Assembly: GCA_946407735.1 (NCBI GenBank)
Contig: CAMJPL010000008.1
Span: 27,128-91,127 of the forward strand
DNA from: an uncultured Clostridia bacterium
GTDB lineage: Bacteria > Bacillota > Clostridia > Oscillospirales > CAG-272
Direction of reading: 5' to 3'
Length of the DNA stretch: 64,000 bases
How positions within the stretch are numbered: the stretch's first letter is position 1; every line of letters begins with the position of its first letter. The position numbers and the translations under genes were made by a program. Shown piece after piece: positions 1-8,211 of this stretch. Under the pieces are notes generated by a model. The model ran no database searches and was not told where the DNA came from. It saw only the letters and a program-made list of their open reading frames with translations.

Positions 1-486
1 CTCGGCTGCTATCTCAGCTGGGGGAGAGATAATCCCGTCAGCTGGATAGGCGGATGGAGCACCGAGGATCTTGACGCCGCGCTGGAAATGTATGAGGAAG
101 CCGCAGATGAAGCGGAATCACTCGCCGAAACGGCCGCGTCGGGACTCGGGATAAGCATGACGAGGTTCATCGCGAACCGCTGCGCGGCGAGCGCCGAGCA
201 CCTGCGATACATAACGTCCATGCGCGGGATCGCGCCTTGTTTCGGGAAGGCGGACGCCGCGGACCGGATAAAGGAACTCATAGACGAGGCTCAGGACCAC
301 GCCTCAGGGTATCTTGCCGTGCTTTCGGATATGATGCCGGACCGCGGCTGTCAGGGGACGCTTGTCAGCTACTGCTGCACGGTGCTTCCATATATCGACT
401 ATACGAGACGTTTCCTGCTCTGCGGCGACAAAAGCTCCGCCCGCTATCACGCCACCTTCGACTGCCCGACGCCGGAGGGATTCTGA
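1..486 (+). CDS. C-terminal fragment of an unknown protein
   Basis: The reading frame is open from the first base and ends at 486, so only the last 161 residues are present and the true start lies upstream of the window. I do not recognise the family. The visible part is mostly helical and rich in Ala and Glu, with a Trp/Gly-rich stretch near the window edge (SWIGGW) and several cysteines near the C-terminus. There is no membrane segment. It runs in the same direction as the acetolactate-synthase-like gene 59 bases downstream. It could be the helical end of a glycosidase, but that is a guess. Confidence 0.6.
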   Translation, partial: LGCYLSWGRDNPVSWIGGWSTEDLDAALEMYEEAADEAESLAETAASGLGISMTRFIANRCAASAEHLRYITSMRGIAPCFGKADAADRIKELIDEAQDHASGYLAVLSDMMPDRGCQGTLVSYCCTVLPYIDYTRRFLLCGDKSSARYHATFDCPTPEGF

Positions 487-545
487 CGCCGGTCCCTTAT
501 GGGGATCGTGCATAAAGAAGCGCCGCTCTGTATTTTACCCGCAAT

Positions 546-2240
546 ATGACAGGTGCACAGTATTTAGTTCAATTTCTCATCTCCAGAGGCGTCAGCACGG
601 TATTCGGATATCCCGGGGCGCCTCTGCTCGAGGTGTACGACGAGATAAGAGCCGCCGGTGAAACGGCGGCAGCTGCGCTCAAAGATCCGCTCAAAGCGCC
701 GCTCAGGCATATCCTGATGCGTCACGAGCAGGGCGCGGCTCACGCCGCATGCGGCTACGCAAAGGCCTGCGGCAGACCGGGGGTATGCCTCGCGACATCG
801 GGTCCCGGAGCCATCAATCTCGTGACCGGCATAGCCGACGCCATGCTCGACTCGGTGCCGATGCTATGTCTCACCGGACAGGTCGACACCGCCGAGATCG
901 GGCGCGACGCCTTCCAGGAAGCCGATATAATGGGCATCACGATCCCGGTGACAAAGCACAATTATCTCGTCCGGGATCCCCGTGTGCTGAGACAGACGCT
1001 CAGCGAGGCGTGGGAGCTCTGCTCGACTGGGCGTCCCGGCCCGGTCCTCGTCGATATCGCTCACGACGTGCTCGCAGGCGAGCTTCCGGAGGATGATCCC
1101 GGCATAAGACCGGCAGAAAGCGCCGCCCGCCGCCCCGAGCGCGGCACCGACATAAGCCTCAAAACGCAGCTCGGCAAGATCGTTTCGGAGCTCAGGCACG
1201 CCTACCGGCCGCTCATACTTGCAGGCGGAGGCGTCGTTTCGGGCGGCGCGTCGGCCTCGCTTTCGGCCTTCGCCGAAAGATACAGCATCCCGGTGGCGCT
1301 GACGCTTCCGGGGATGGGGCTGGTGCTGTCGTCCGGCGTGAACGTCCTCGGTCTCGCCGGGAGATACGGCACAGACGCTGCAAACGCCGCGATGGATCAG
1401 TGCGACATCGTGATTGCCGCCGGATGCAGGTTCTCCGACCGCACCGTCTCCGATTTCGACCGCTTCGGACGCTCGCATTTTATCATACACTGCGACATAG
1501 ACAACGCTGAGATCTCGAAAAACGTCCCCGCCGACCTTCCGGTCCTCTCCGACGCCGGAGAATTCTTCTCCGCACTGCTTGACGCCGGGATAGATATCGA
1601 TTCGGCAGCCGTGAAGGCGTGGAGCTCACAGCTCGAAGAGATAAAGGCTGAGTCGAAGGCTCCACCGAAAAAGCCGGAAGGCTCGCTTTCATGCGACGAG
1701 GTGCTCTGCGCCGTGGACGAGGTCTGCCAGAGCATGGGAGGATGTCTTTACATCGCCGACGTCGGAAGCCATCAGATGACGGCGGCGAGACGTCTCGAGC
1801 CGCTGTTCGAGCGCGGCTTCATCACGAGCTGCGGACTCGGTGCGATGGGCTTCGCGCTTCCGGGAGCGGTGGGCGCCTCATACGCCGTGCGCGACGCCGG
1901 GCGTGAGGATATATGCCGCCGCATCGTCTGCGTCTGCGGCGACGGCGGTTTTCAGATGACGATGCAGGAGCTCGCGACGCTGAAAAAAGCTCCGGTGCCG
2001 GTGAAGCTGCTGATAATGGACAACCGCTCCCTCGGCATGATAGCCGAATACCAGCGCTCCGGATTCGGCGGACGGCTGTTCGCCTCCGAGCTCGACAACC
2101 CGGACTTTGCCATGATCGGCAGAGCCTACGGCATCGAATCGGTAAGCTGCGGCATCTCGGACAGAAGCGATCTCAAGCGCATAATATCCGGGATCATCAA
2201 AGCCGACGGACATCTGCTGGCCCATTTCTCGGTGGAATGA
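546..2240 (+). CDS. ilvB: Acetolactate synthase large-subunit-like ThDP enzyme
   Basis: This 564-residue protein has the three-domain plan of thiamine-diphosphate decarboxylase/synthase enzymes. The N-terminal PYR domain carries the catalytic Glu61 in RHEQGAAHAA and the ATSGPGAINL motif at about 84. The stretch FQEADIMGITIPVTKHNY at about 123 is typical of acetohydroxyacid synthases, which join two pyruvates, or pyruvate and 2-oxobutyrate, in branched-chain amino acid synthesis. The C-terminal PP domain has GDGGFQMTMQEL at about 464, followed by IMDN, which binds Mg2+ and ThDP. The middle domain is less typical. No regulatory small subunit (ilvN) or other ilv gene lies beside it, so it could be catabolic or a paralogue. 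No clear Shine-Dalgarno precedes the chosen ATG. Confidence 0.82.
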   Translation: MTGAQYLVQFLISRGVSTVFGYPGAPLLEVYDEIRAAGETAAAALKDPLKAPLRHILMRHEQGAAHAACGYAKACGRPGVCLATSGPGAINLVTGIADAMLDSVPMLCLTGQVDTAEIGRDAFQEADIMGITIPVTKHNYLVRDPRVLRQTLSEAWELCSTGRPGPVLVDIAHDVLAGELPEDDPGIRPAESAARRPERGTDISLKTQLGKIVSELRHAYRPLILAGGGVVSGGASASLSAFAERYSIPVALTLPGMGLVLSSGVNVLGLAGRYGTDAANAAMDQCDIVIAAGCRFSDRTVSDFDRFGRSHFIIHCDIDNAEISKNVPADLPVLSDAGEFFSALLDAGIDIDSAAVKAWSSQLEEIKAESKAPPKKPEGSLSCDEVLCAVDEVCQSMGGCLYIADVGSHQMTAARRLEPLFERGFITSCGLGAMGFALPGAVGASYAVRDAGREDICRRIVCVCGDGGFQMTMQELATLKKAPVPVKLLIMDNRSLGMIAEYQRSGFGGRLFASELDNPDFAMIGRAYGIESVSCGISDRSDLKRIISGIIKADGHLLAHFSVE

Positions 2241-2253
2241 CAAGGAACTGTAT

Positions 2254-3384
2254 ATGGCAAAAATCTTTCACTGCGCCGATCTGCATCTCGATTCGCCGTT
2301 CACATCGCTGACGGCGGAGAAATCAAGGATCCTGAGACAGTCGGTCCTTACCGCCTTCTCGAAGGCCGTCGACAGGGCCGCCTCAGACGGCTGCGACCTG
2401 ATGCTGATAGCCGGAGATCTCTTCGATTCTGACTTCGTCACGGCGAAAACTCTCGAGACGGTCTGCGCCAAGCTGAGCTCTCACCCCGAGCTGAGCGTCG
2501 CGATCTCGCCCGGAAATCACGATCCATACGGAAAGTCCTCCTTCTGGAGCCGGGCGAAGCTCCCGCCGAACGTGCATCTGTTCACCGAGGACCGTCTGAC
2601 CAGCTTCTCCATCACCTCGCTCGACGGCGAGCGCATAGAGGTCTATGGCTACGCCTTCACGTCGCCCGCCATGGACCGCTGTCCTATGGCCGTCACCCGG
2701 CCAAGCGATCCCGACGTGATAAACATAGTCTGCGCTCACGCTGACATATACGATCCACTTCGCAAAAAATACGCCTACATTCCCCCCGCCGAGATCGCGA
2801 AGACCGGGTATGACTATGTCGCTCTCGGCCACATCCACACCGCCACGGTGCCTGAAAAGGCGGGCGGGACATGGTACGCGTACAGCGGCTCGCTGTGCGG
2901 CAGAGGCTGGGACGAATGCGGCGAGAAGGGCGCTCTCGAGATCGGAATAACGAAGGACGGATCGGGGACAAATCTGACGTGTCAGGCGGTGCCGATCTCT
3001 GAATACCGCTTCGAGGCTCTCGACTGCGACTGTCAGGGCGCCGATACTCCGGGAGATATCACATCGGCAGCCGACAAGATCGCCTCCGCTGTCCCCGACC
3101 CCGGGCATATACTTCTCCGTCTGACGCTGAGAGGGCAGATATCTCCTTCATGCGAGCCGGACATCGAGCGTATCCGCGAGCGCTTCTCCTCCTGCTTTGC
3201 AATCGAGGTCGAGGACAAAACTCAGCCAGTATACGACAGCGCCCGCCTGTCGGAGGACCCGACCGTCCGAGGAGCCTTTTTCAGAGCGCTTTACCCTTCC
3301 CTCTGCTCCGCCGACGAAAACGAGCGAAAAAAAGCCGCCGAAGCCCTCAGATACGGTCTCGCCGCTCTGAACGGGGAACTATGA
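2254..3384 (+). CDS. yhaO: SbcD-like metallophosphoesterase YhaO
   Basis: This 376-residue calcineurin-like phosphoesterase belongs to the DNA-repair exonuclease family. The metal-binding motifs are all present: ADLHLD (8-13), GDLFD (54-58), GNHD (87-90) and GHIH at about 192. The family resembles SbcD/Mre11 nucleases, and YhaO normally works with the AAA protein YhaN encoded next to it. Here yhaN lies about 6.5 kb away on the other strand (9911-12160), so the pair is split. The start is supported by AAGGAA seven bases upstream, and the gene follows the ThDP enzyme by 13 bases. The C-terminal 130 residues are the usual capping domain. Confidence 0.85.
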   Translation: MAKIFHCADLHLDSPFTSLTAEKSRILRQSVLTAFSKAVDRAASDGCDLMLIAGDLFDSDFVTAKTLETVCAKLSSHPELSVAISPGNHDPYGKSSFWSRAKLPPNVHLFTEDRLTSFSITSLDGERIEVYGYAFTSPAMDRCPMAVTRPSDPDVINIVCAHADIYDPLRKKYAYIPPAEIAKTGYDYVALGHIHTATVPEKAGGTWYAYSGSLCGRGWDECGEKGALEIGITKDGSGTNLTCQAVPISEYRFEALDCDCQGADTPGDITSAADKIASAVPDPGHILLRLTLRGQISPSCEPDIERIRERFSSCFAIEVEDKTQPVYDSARLSEDPTVRGAFFRALYPSLCSADENERKKAAEALRYGLAALNGEL

Positions 3385-3404
3385 GGGACTGAGGTATTAT
3401 TATT

Positions 3405-3456
3405 TGTGGGGGAAGGAAGAAAACTTTCTGAAGAAAGTTTTCTTCCTTCCCCCACA
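3405..3456. repeat. Perfect 25-bp inverted repeat, 2-nt centre
   Basis: Arms 3405-3429 and 3432-3456 are exact reverse complements around a GA centre. One arm is purine-rich (GGGGGAAGGAAGAAAA) and the other pyrimidine-rich. A C-rich then T-rich tail follows, up to the start of the next gene. It may stop transcription after yhaO, but its perfection and its likeness to the hairpin at 53098-53125 suggest a dispersed intergenic element. Confidence 0.85.
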
Positions 3457-3513
3457 CCCCTATCCTTTTTTCAAAGACTTTTATACCTTTACTTTTTCAA
3501 CAGGATTAATCAG

Positions 3514-4071
3514 ATGATCGATCTCAGAACAGTTCAGCGTTCTTTTATCATGCCGCATATCCGGCGCGGATCCTGTGCCGTCGACTGCACTATGGGCAAC
3601 GGGCACGACACACTGTGGCTCTCCGGCGAGATGGGGCCCGACGGACATGTATGGGCGATGGACATACAGCAGGCCGCTGTCGACAGCTCGGAAAAGCTTC
3701 TCCGCGCCGAGGCGAAGTACGAAAACTACACCCTCATCTGCGGCAGTCATGAAAACATCCTCGAATACGTCCCGTCCGACAGGGACATCTGCGTGATCAT
3801 GTTCAATCTCGGCTGGCTGCCCGGCGGGGATCACTCGAAAACGACGCTCAGGACGTCCACGCTCCCCGCCGTGAAGGGCGCCGTGCAGCTGCTCGGAGAC
3901 GACGGGATCATCCTTATCGCCGTATATCCGGGGCATCCGGAAGGCGCGGCGGAGGGGGAGATGCTCGAGGAGTATTTTTCCACGCTCGACCGGCGCGTAT
4001 GGTGCGCGACGAAGGTGAGGATAGTGAATTCGCCGACGAGCCCGTATTTTTTCGCCGTGGAGAAAAAATGA
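3514..4071 (+). CDS. mnmM: Class I SAM methyltransferase, MnmM/YtqB type
   Basis: This 185-residue Rossmann methyltransferase has the SAM-binding motif DCTMGNGHDT at about 24, an acidic residue ending strand 2 (WAMDIQ), and the family motif NLGWLPGGDHS followed by VYPGHPEG. These match the YtqB family, which makes the final methylation of the mnm5s2U wobble base in tRNA of Gram-positive bacteria. The reading frame stays open further upstream, but that part is translated from the palindrome at 3405-3456. The ATG at 3514 begins the conserved MIDL sequence and is taken as the start. No good Shine-Dalgarno is visible. A bidirectional terminator follows directly. Confidence 0.85.
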   Translation: MIDLRTVQRSFIMPHIRRGSCAVDCTMGNGHDTLWLSGEMGPDGHVWAMDIQQAAVDSSEKLLRAEAKYENYTLICGSHENILEYVPSDRDICVIMFNLGWLPGGDHSKTTLRTSTLPAVKGAVQLLGDDGIILIAVYPGHPEGAAEGEMLEEYFSTLDRRVWCATKVRIVNSPTSPYFFAVEKK

Positions 4072-4097
4072 AAAACAGCCGTCACAGGCTGTTTTTT
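4072..4097. terminator. Bidirectional terminator between convergent genes
   Basis: The stem AACAGCC/GGCTGTT has a GTCACA loop, with an A-run on the left and a T-run on the right. It lies between the convergent mnmM and tfoX-like genes and can end transcription from both sides. Confidence 0.8.
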
Positions 4098-4108
4098 TCT
4101 TAATTGAA

Positions 4109-4420
4109 TCACGCTTTTTTCTTTTTCGGCTTTTTCTCCGGCAGCTCGGATTCCATCGCGCTTACCATGGTGCAGAGCCTTTCGGCGTCGTCGAGGATCG
4201 TGACAGGCAGCATCTTCATATAAGGCTCTTCGGGAACGCTGTCCGGCATAAAGCGCCTCGCCGACGGCGTGTCCTTTACGAGGAATCCGGTCTCGTATAT
4301 CCCGCCGAAGACCCTGTCGTTTATGTAAAACACATATCCGCCCATCATCGGTATGCATCTTATCCCCGGCAGAGCGAACAGCTGATCGAGGATATAGGAG
4401 CAGAGTTCGGATTTGAGCAT
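4109..4420 (-). CDS. TfoX N-terminal domain protein
   Basis: This 103-residue protein matches the TfoX/Sxy N-terminal domain: an N-terminal helix, then CIPMMGGYVFYINDRVFG and a strand/helix pattern ending in a lysine-rich tail (KKPKKKKA). In gammaproteobacteria TfoX controls competence, but short stand-alone copies in Clostridia have no assigned role. A GTG two codons upstream (4426) sits on the ribosome site AGAGGAAA, so the ATG at 4420, six bases after it, is preferred. It is the last gene of the long minus-strand run. Confidence 0.75.
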   Translation of the reverse strand: MLKSELCSYILDQLFALPGIRCIPMMGGYVFYINDRVFGGIYETGFLVKDTPSARRFMPDSVPEEPYMKMLPVTILDDAERLCTMVSAMESELPEKKPKKKKA

Positions 4421-4458
4421 GGTCACTTTCCTCTTACTATTTATATACGGTAAATCAA

Positions 4459-5382
4459 CTATAAGTATCTTTTGAATGTGTCTCTCATCTTAACGGCTAT
4501 GTCGATTACTTGTTCCATTAAAATATCATAATTTGAATGGTCATCGAAATTTAAACCTTTAATATAGTATCTTATACTTGATGCTTTTTTATCGTTAAGC
4601 CTTTTCCAATCCAATACAAAACCCAGCTCTTTTTCTATTTCATTTTTATTTTCATATAATTTGTCAAATAATTCTTTATTATCATTAATATATAGTTCAA
4701 CGACAATATAACCATTCTTATTTATAAGACCAACAGCAATATGTGCATCTTTTGACCCAATAGATATATCATACCAATATACTTTATTAGCATTTCTAAT
4801 ATTAAATGGTTTACCGTTATGTATTACTTTCTCATTAAACAGCTCCCAAAAATATATTCGTTCTGCATATCTTCTCGATTCGCTTTTGCTGGTTTGATTA
4901 TTTGTTTTTTTGACAAAATCATTAGGCTTCTCAATTACTTCAAATTTAGGTGCTGATGCAGAATCACCTATTTTATAGGCGTGAAGCTCGATAAGAAAGA
5001 AATTAATATCATTCACAGTATTATTATTCAGCCATTCAATAGCCGCCCTGTGTTCTTCCCTTGCTTCAGTCACAATCCAAACTATTACTTTAGCGTTTAA
5101 CCCGGAAGCGTATGTTATTATTTTTCCCAAGTGATCATGATTTGTGCTTTCAAGCTGATTTTCTATAATAACACTCGTTCCGGATGTTTCATCTGTCGCG
5201 ACAATATCACATCTGTATGGACCGACATATACTTCGGTATTGACTTCGACTAGCGTCAAGCCCAAAATATCATTAAGATACTCTATGTTATCTTCCTTTG
5301 ACAGCCATGTTGAAAAGTCGTACTGTTCATGCTGCCATAACTCTCTGACATCAACTTCGACTAATTTCCCAATATTTCCCAT
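4459..5382 (-). CDS. DUF4268 / PD-(D/E)XK nuclease-like protein
   Basis: This 307-residue protein has an N-terminal half like a PD-(D/E)XK nuclease fold, with Asp59 in RCDIVA and E74-N-Q76 in VIIENQLE as the likely metal and catalytic residues, followed by helix motif HLGKIITYASGL. The C-terminal half matches the DUF4268 type (WKRLNDKKASSIRYYI near the end). Such proteins occur singly or near restriction and defence genes, and their target is unknown. The DNA is clearly AT-rich against GC-rich neighbours, which suggests recent transfer. The frame stays open upstream into the U32 gene, but the ATG at 5382, five bases past that stop codon, begins the conserved sequence. GAGAGG lies just before it. 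Confidence 0.75.
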   Translation of the reverse strand: MGNIGKLVEVDVRELWQHEQYDFSTWLSKEDNIEYLNDILGLTLVEVNTEVYVGPYRCDIVATDETSGTSVIIENQLESTNHDHLGKIITYASGLNAKVIVWIVTEAREEHRAAIEWLNNNTVNDINFFLIELHAYKIGDSASAPKFEVIEKPNDFVKKTNNQTSKSESRRYAERIYFWELFNEKVIHNGKPFNIRNANKVYWYDISIGSKDAHIAVGLINKNGYIVVELYINDNKELFDKLYENKNEIEKELGFVLDWKRLNDKKASSIRYYIKGLNFDDHSNYDILMEQVIDIAVKMRDTFKRYL

Positions 5383-5387
5383 TCCTC

Positions 5388-6632
5388 TCACTTTCCCCTC
5401 ACGATATCGCCCGCTCTGACGTCCATCGGCAGGGCGGTGTAAAAGATCATCCCGGCGTGAGGTGTCGAATTTATCGGGCAGTCGTTTTCGTCCCACATAT
5501 CGCCGATAATGAAGTCGCGGCCTATCTTTCCCGGTGTCAGAAGCTGCGCCGGCATTCCCGAGACGGCCTTGTTCCGCTGGACAAAACGGCATCTCTGCCC
5601 GGCCGGAGCGTCCTCGAGCGCCGTGGCGAGATAAGCCGTGTCGCGGAGATACCCCTCGTGTTCGCATATATCGGCTCTGTCAAAGTAGTGCCCGGTACCG
5701 AAATCGCGGTGGCTGACGCTTGAGACCTCGGTCAGGAGAGCCGGATCGAATTCCCTTCCCGCCGCGTAATCGTCGAGGGCTATACGATACGCGTTCGCCG
5801 TGACAGCCGTGTAATACGCCGACTTCATACGTCCCTCGATCTTCAGGCAGTCGACGCCTGAACGGACCAGCTCTCCGACGTGCTCTATCATGCACATATC
5901 GCGGCAGCTCATGACAAAGCTGCCGTATTCGTTTTCCTCTATCGGGTAAAGCTCGCCCTGATGCTTCGATTCCTCGACGGCGAATCGCGGCGTCCCGTCC
6001 GGGAGGTACATCTGATCGACCAGCCGCCATTTCCATCTGCACGGCTGGGCGCACCTCCCGAGATTGGCGTCGCGTCCGCAAAGGTTGTCAGACAGCAGGC
6101 AAAGACCGCTGTACGACACGCACATCGAACCGTGAACGAATACCTCGAGCTCTATATCCGTTTTGTCTCTTATACGCTTAATCTCCTCAAGCGACAGCTC
6201 GCGCGCGAGCACGACCCTGGAAGCGCCGAGAGACTTGTACATCTCGCAGGCATACGAGCTCACCGCCGAGGCCTGCGTCGAGACGTGGATCACGGCGTCG
6301 GGCCTGACGCGCCTGAGCAGCGAGACGACGCCGAGATCGGCGACGATAAATGCGTCGACGGGGATCCCGGAGATCTCGCCGAGATACTCCTCGAGCGCCG
6401 GGTACATGTCCTCGCGCGGCAGGATATTCAGCGTCAGATATATCTTTTTGTTCATCGAATGCGCCAGTCTGACGCCTTCGGAAAGTTCGGGAATGGTAAA
6501 ATTGTCGGCGGCAGAGCGCATCCCGAAGCGCTTTCCGGCGAGATAGACCGCGTCGGCCCCGTAGCGGAGCGCCGCCTCGAGCTTTTCGACGTTGCCGGCA
6601 GGCGAAAGAAGTTCTGGAAGTCGTATCGGCAT
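5388..6632 (-). CDS. Peptidase U32 family protein (TrhP/YrrO type)
   Basis: This 414-residue TIM-barrel protein opens with LPELLSPAGNVEKLEAAL and carries the U32 signature EVFVHGSMCVSYSGLCLLS, followed by LGRCAQPCRWKW. These cysteines are expected to bind an iron-sulfur cluster. The family was first called collagenase-like peptidases, but better studied members (TrhP/YegQ) act in prephenate-dependent tRNA uridine hydroxylation. I infer a similar tRNA role. It starts three bases after the HepT stop and ends five bases before the DUF4268 gene, so all are probably co-transcribed. Its base composition is GC-rich like the core genome, unlike both neighbours. Confidence 0.88.
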   Translation of the reverse strand: MPIRLPELLSPAGNVEKLEAALRYGADAVYLAGKRFGMRSAADNFTIPELSEGVRLAHSMNKKIYLTLNILPREDMYPALEEYLGEISGIPVDAFIVADLGVVSLLRRVRPDAVIHVSTQASAVSSYACEMYKSLGASRVVLARELSLEEIKRIRDKTDIELEVFVHGSMCVSYSGLCLLSDNLCGRDANLGRCAQPCRWKWRLVDQMYLPDGTPRFAVEESKHQGELYPIEENEYGSFVMSCRDMCMIEHVGELVRSGVDCLKIEGRMKSAYYTAVTANAYRIALDDYAAGREFDPALLTEVSSVSHRDFGTGHYFDRADICEHEGYLRDTAYLATALEDAPAGQRCRFVQRNKAVSGMPAQLLTPGKIGRDFIIGDMWDENDCPINSTPHAGMIFYTALPMDVRAGDIVRGK

Positions 6633-6635
6633 AGG

Positions 6636-6986
6636 TCAGGATTTATTATTCAGACAATCGTTCAGAAAATCCAGCAGATCAGGTATGTTTTTTGTCGCAG
6701 TATCCCAGATTATATCAGGATCAACGGAATCATAATTATGAGCGACTATGTCTCTCATGCCTTTGACGGCTTTCCAGTTGATCCTGTCTCCGGTTTCAGC
6801 GACAAATCCATCCGACAGTCTTTTTGCGTATTCGCCTATCTGCATTATCTTCAACGTCACGGAATCAAAATAGTCGTTATCATTTACAAATACGTCATGT
6901 TCATATCCGCACCGTTCGGCCGTCCTGCCTATCCTTATGCAATGCTCGCGCATTATCTCAAGCAATCCGAGATCTTTTTCCGTCAT
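6636..6986 (-). CDS. hepT: HepT-like HEPN toxin (DUF86)
   Basis: This 116-residue all-helical HEPN-domain protein has the RNase motif R-x4-H as RDIVAHNY at 78-85. HepT toxins cleave RNA and are silenced by the MNT-family antitoxin MntA, which adds AMP to a tyrosine beside this motif; Tyr85 fits that position. The frame is open a further 22 codons upstream, but the ATG at 6986 begins the family's usual sequence. It overlaps the 3' end of mntA by 29 bases, as expected for a coupled toxin-antitoxin pair with the antitoxin first. No Shine-Dalgarno is evident, in line with translational coupling. Confidence 0.88.
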   Translation of the reverse strand: MTEKDLGLLEIMREHCIRIGRTAERCGYEHDVFVNDNDYFDSVTLKIMQIGEYAKRLSDGFVAETGDRINWKAVKGMRDIVAHNYDSVDPDIIWDTATKNIPDLLDFLNDCLNNKS

Positions 6987-7296
6987 ACCGATACACCATG
7001 ATCTTGTCATTATCGACAGCCGTGACAAATCTGTCGTTTTTATTATACACAAGCGAATTAATAGTTATAATATCCAGCTCTTTATCGAATGCTTCTCTAA
7101 GCTCCGAAAACAGCGCGCTCAGATCAAACAGCCCAACAAGATTCGACGCGTCCACGCAAAGATCTATATCGCTTTTCTCTGTCGCCTCCCCGCGCGCATA
7201 GGAGCCGAACAGATAAACGGCGGGCAGATTGTATTCCTCGGCTATCGGAGCTATTATGCTCTTAATCTCGTCTATCGTGTAAATCCTGTCGTTCAT
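6958..7296 (-). CDS. mntA: MntA-like nucleotidyltransferase antitoxin
   Basis: This 112-residue minimal nucleotidyltransferase carries the complete motif GSYARG (31-36) followed by SDIDL (Asp43, Asp45) and a third acidic residue in KELDIITI. In MntA-HepT systems this enzyme AMPylates and so inactivates the HEPN toxin. The start at 7296 has GAGG six bases upstream, right after the stop of the zeta-like gene; an ATG five bases earlier is out of frame and closes after two codons. It overlaps hepT. GC content is lower than in the core genes around it. Confidence 0.9.
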   Translation of the reverse strand: MNDRIYTIDEIKSIIAPIAEEYNLPAVYLFGSYARGEATEKSDIDLCVDASNLVGLFDLSALFSELREAFDKELDIITINSLVYNKNDRFVTAVDNDKIMVYRYDGKRSRIA

Positions 7297-7304
7297 TTCA
7301 TTCC

Positions 7305-7994
7305 TCACTTCTGCATATCGGCGGGGATGAATTTCAGAGTCGCCTGCTCGATCCTCGGGCGCTCGGACTCGGGAAGCGCCGGATTCAGCGTCAGCGGGAT
7401 CCCCTTGACGGCGAAGAACCATCCCGGGACCTCGCGGTCGAAATCGACCAGACGCCCGTCCTTTATTATAGCGAACTGACGGAATCGGGTGGTATTGTCG
7501 TAAAAGACGGCCAGATCGCACAGAGGAAGCAGATCGCTTAGATTTTTCGGAAGGGCGCGGTAGCGCTTGGCGATGATATGATCCTCGACGCCGTGGCCGC
7601 CCTTCTGCACCCGTCTGTGCACCCTGTCGAGCGCTATCTGGAGCGAATCGACGCCGACAAAGTACAGGCATATCTCAAACCCGACCGCTCTGGCTTTTCT
7701 TACATATTTTAATATGGTCGGCCCGGGGAGAGTGGTTTCCTGATGAAATGATACCCCGGTGTCGATGCAGGTGTTTATCCTTGTAAGCGCCTCGCGCCCG
7801 GCGCTGAGCTGAGCCATCGTATCGCGCCAGTCGCCGCCGGCCTCTTTCAGTATCTCGTCGGCGTTCACCCTCACTCCGAGCGCGTCTGAGCCGGACTGCC
7901 CGAGGAGGACGTTGTACAGAGACGTCTTGCCTGCCCCGTTTATCCCGGCTATGATCGTATATCTCGCCGTATGCCCGTCGGATGTGCCGTCCAT
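7305..7994 (-). CDS. Zeta-toxin-like P-loop kinase
   Basis: This 229-residue protein has a Walker A motif GINGAGKT (17-24), the zeta-family NADEI sequence at about 44, and ETTLPGPTILKYV at about 85, which are the usual landmarks of zeta-toxin-like ATPases. Zeta toxins phosphorylate UDP-N-acetylglucosamine and block wall synthesis, though many chromosomal relatives have no proven target. The start codon overlaps the stop of the 70-residue gene upstream by one base (TGATG), so the two are translationally coupled like an antitoxin-toxin pair. MntA-HepT follows at once. The last 60 residues are divergent. Confidence 0.8.
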   Translation of the reverse strand: MDGTSDGHTARYTIIAGINGAGKTSLYNVLLGQSGSDALGVRVNADEILKEAGGDWRDTMAQLSAGREALTRINTCIDTGVSFHQETTLPGPTILKYVRKARAVGFEICLYFVGVDSLQIALDRVHRRVQKGGHGVEDHIIAKRYRALPKNLSDLLPLCDLAVFYDNTTRFRQFAIIKDGRLVDFDREVPGWFFAVKGIPLTLNPALPESERPRIEQATLKFIPADMQK

Positions 7995-8206
7995 CAGAGA
8001 AGCTCCTCCCCGACTATCTTTTCCTGAGCGATCTGCAGCTTGAGATTGAGAAGGGCGCGGTAAAAGGCCTTCGCGTCCCGGCTTTCGGCATGTATAAGGC
8101 GCTCCTCAAGCTGAGGAAATGTCATTTTAGTGAAAATAGCGTACATTTCCCCGTCGTCATGCTCAAAGCCTCCGCCGCTGGCGCCGTCCGTTATATATTC
8201 AGCCAT
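7994..8206 (-). CDS. Small antitoxin-like protein partnered with zeta
   Basis: This 70-residue acidic, largely helical protein shows no recognised domain. Position argues for an antitoxin role: it is tiny, lies directly upstream of the zeta-like kinase and overlaps it by one base. Homologous small genes are often seen before zeta-like genes in Clostridia. The start has GAGAGG nine bases upstream. It begins five bases after the stop of the glycosidase upstream, so it may be expressed from that gene's transcript. Confidence 0.65.
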   Translation of the reverse strand: MAEYITDGASGGGFEHDDGEMYAIFTKMTFPQLEERLIHAESRDAKAFYRALLNLKLQIAQEKIVGEELL

Positions 8207-8211
8207 CGCCG

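Noticed and set aside
3406..3513. Longer start for the MnmM methyltransferase
   Set aside because: The extra 36 codons are translated from the palindrome and its tail; family members start at MIDL.
5383..5667. N-terminal extension of the DUF4268 protein by 95 codons
   Set aside because: It lies wholly inside the U32 gene in another frame, is Arg-rich and has no ribosome site. The conserved sequence begins at 5382.
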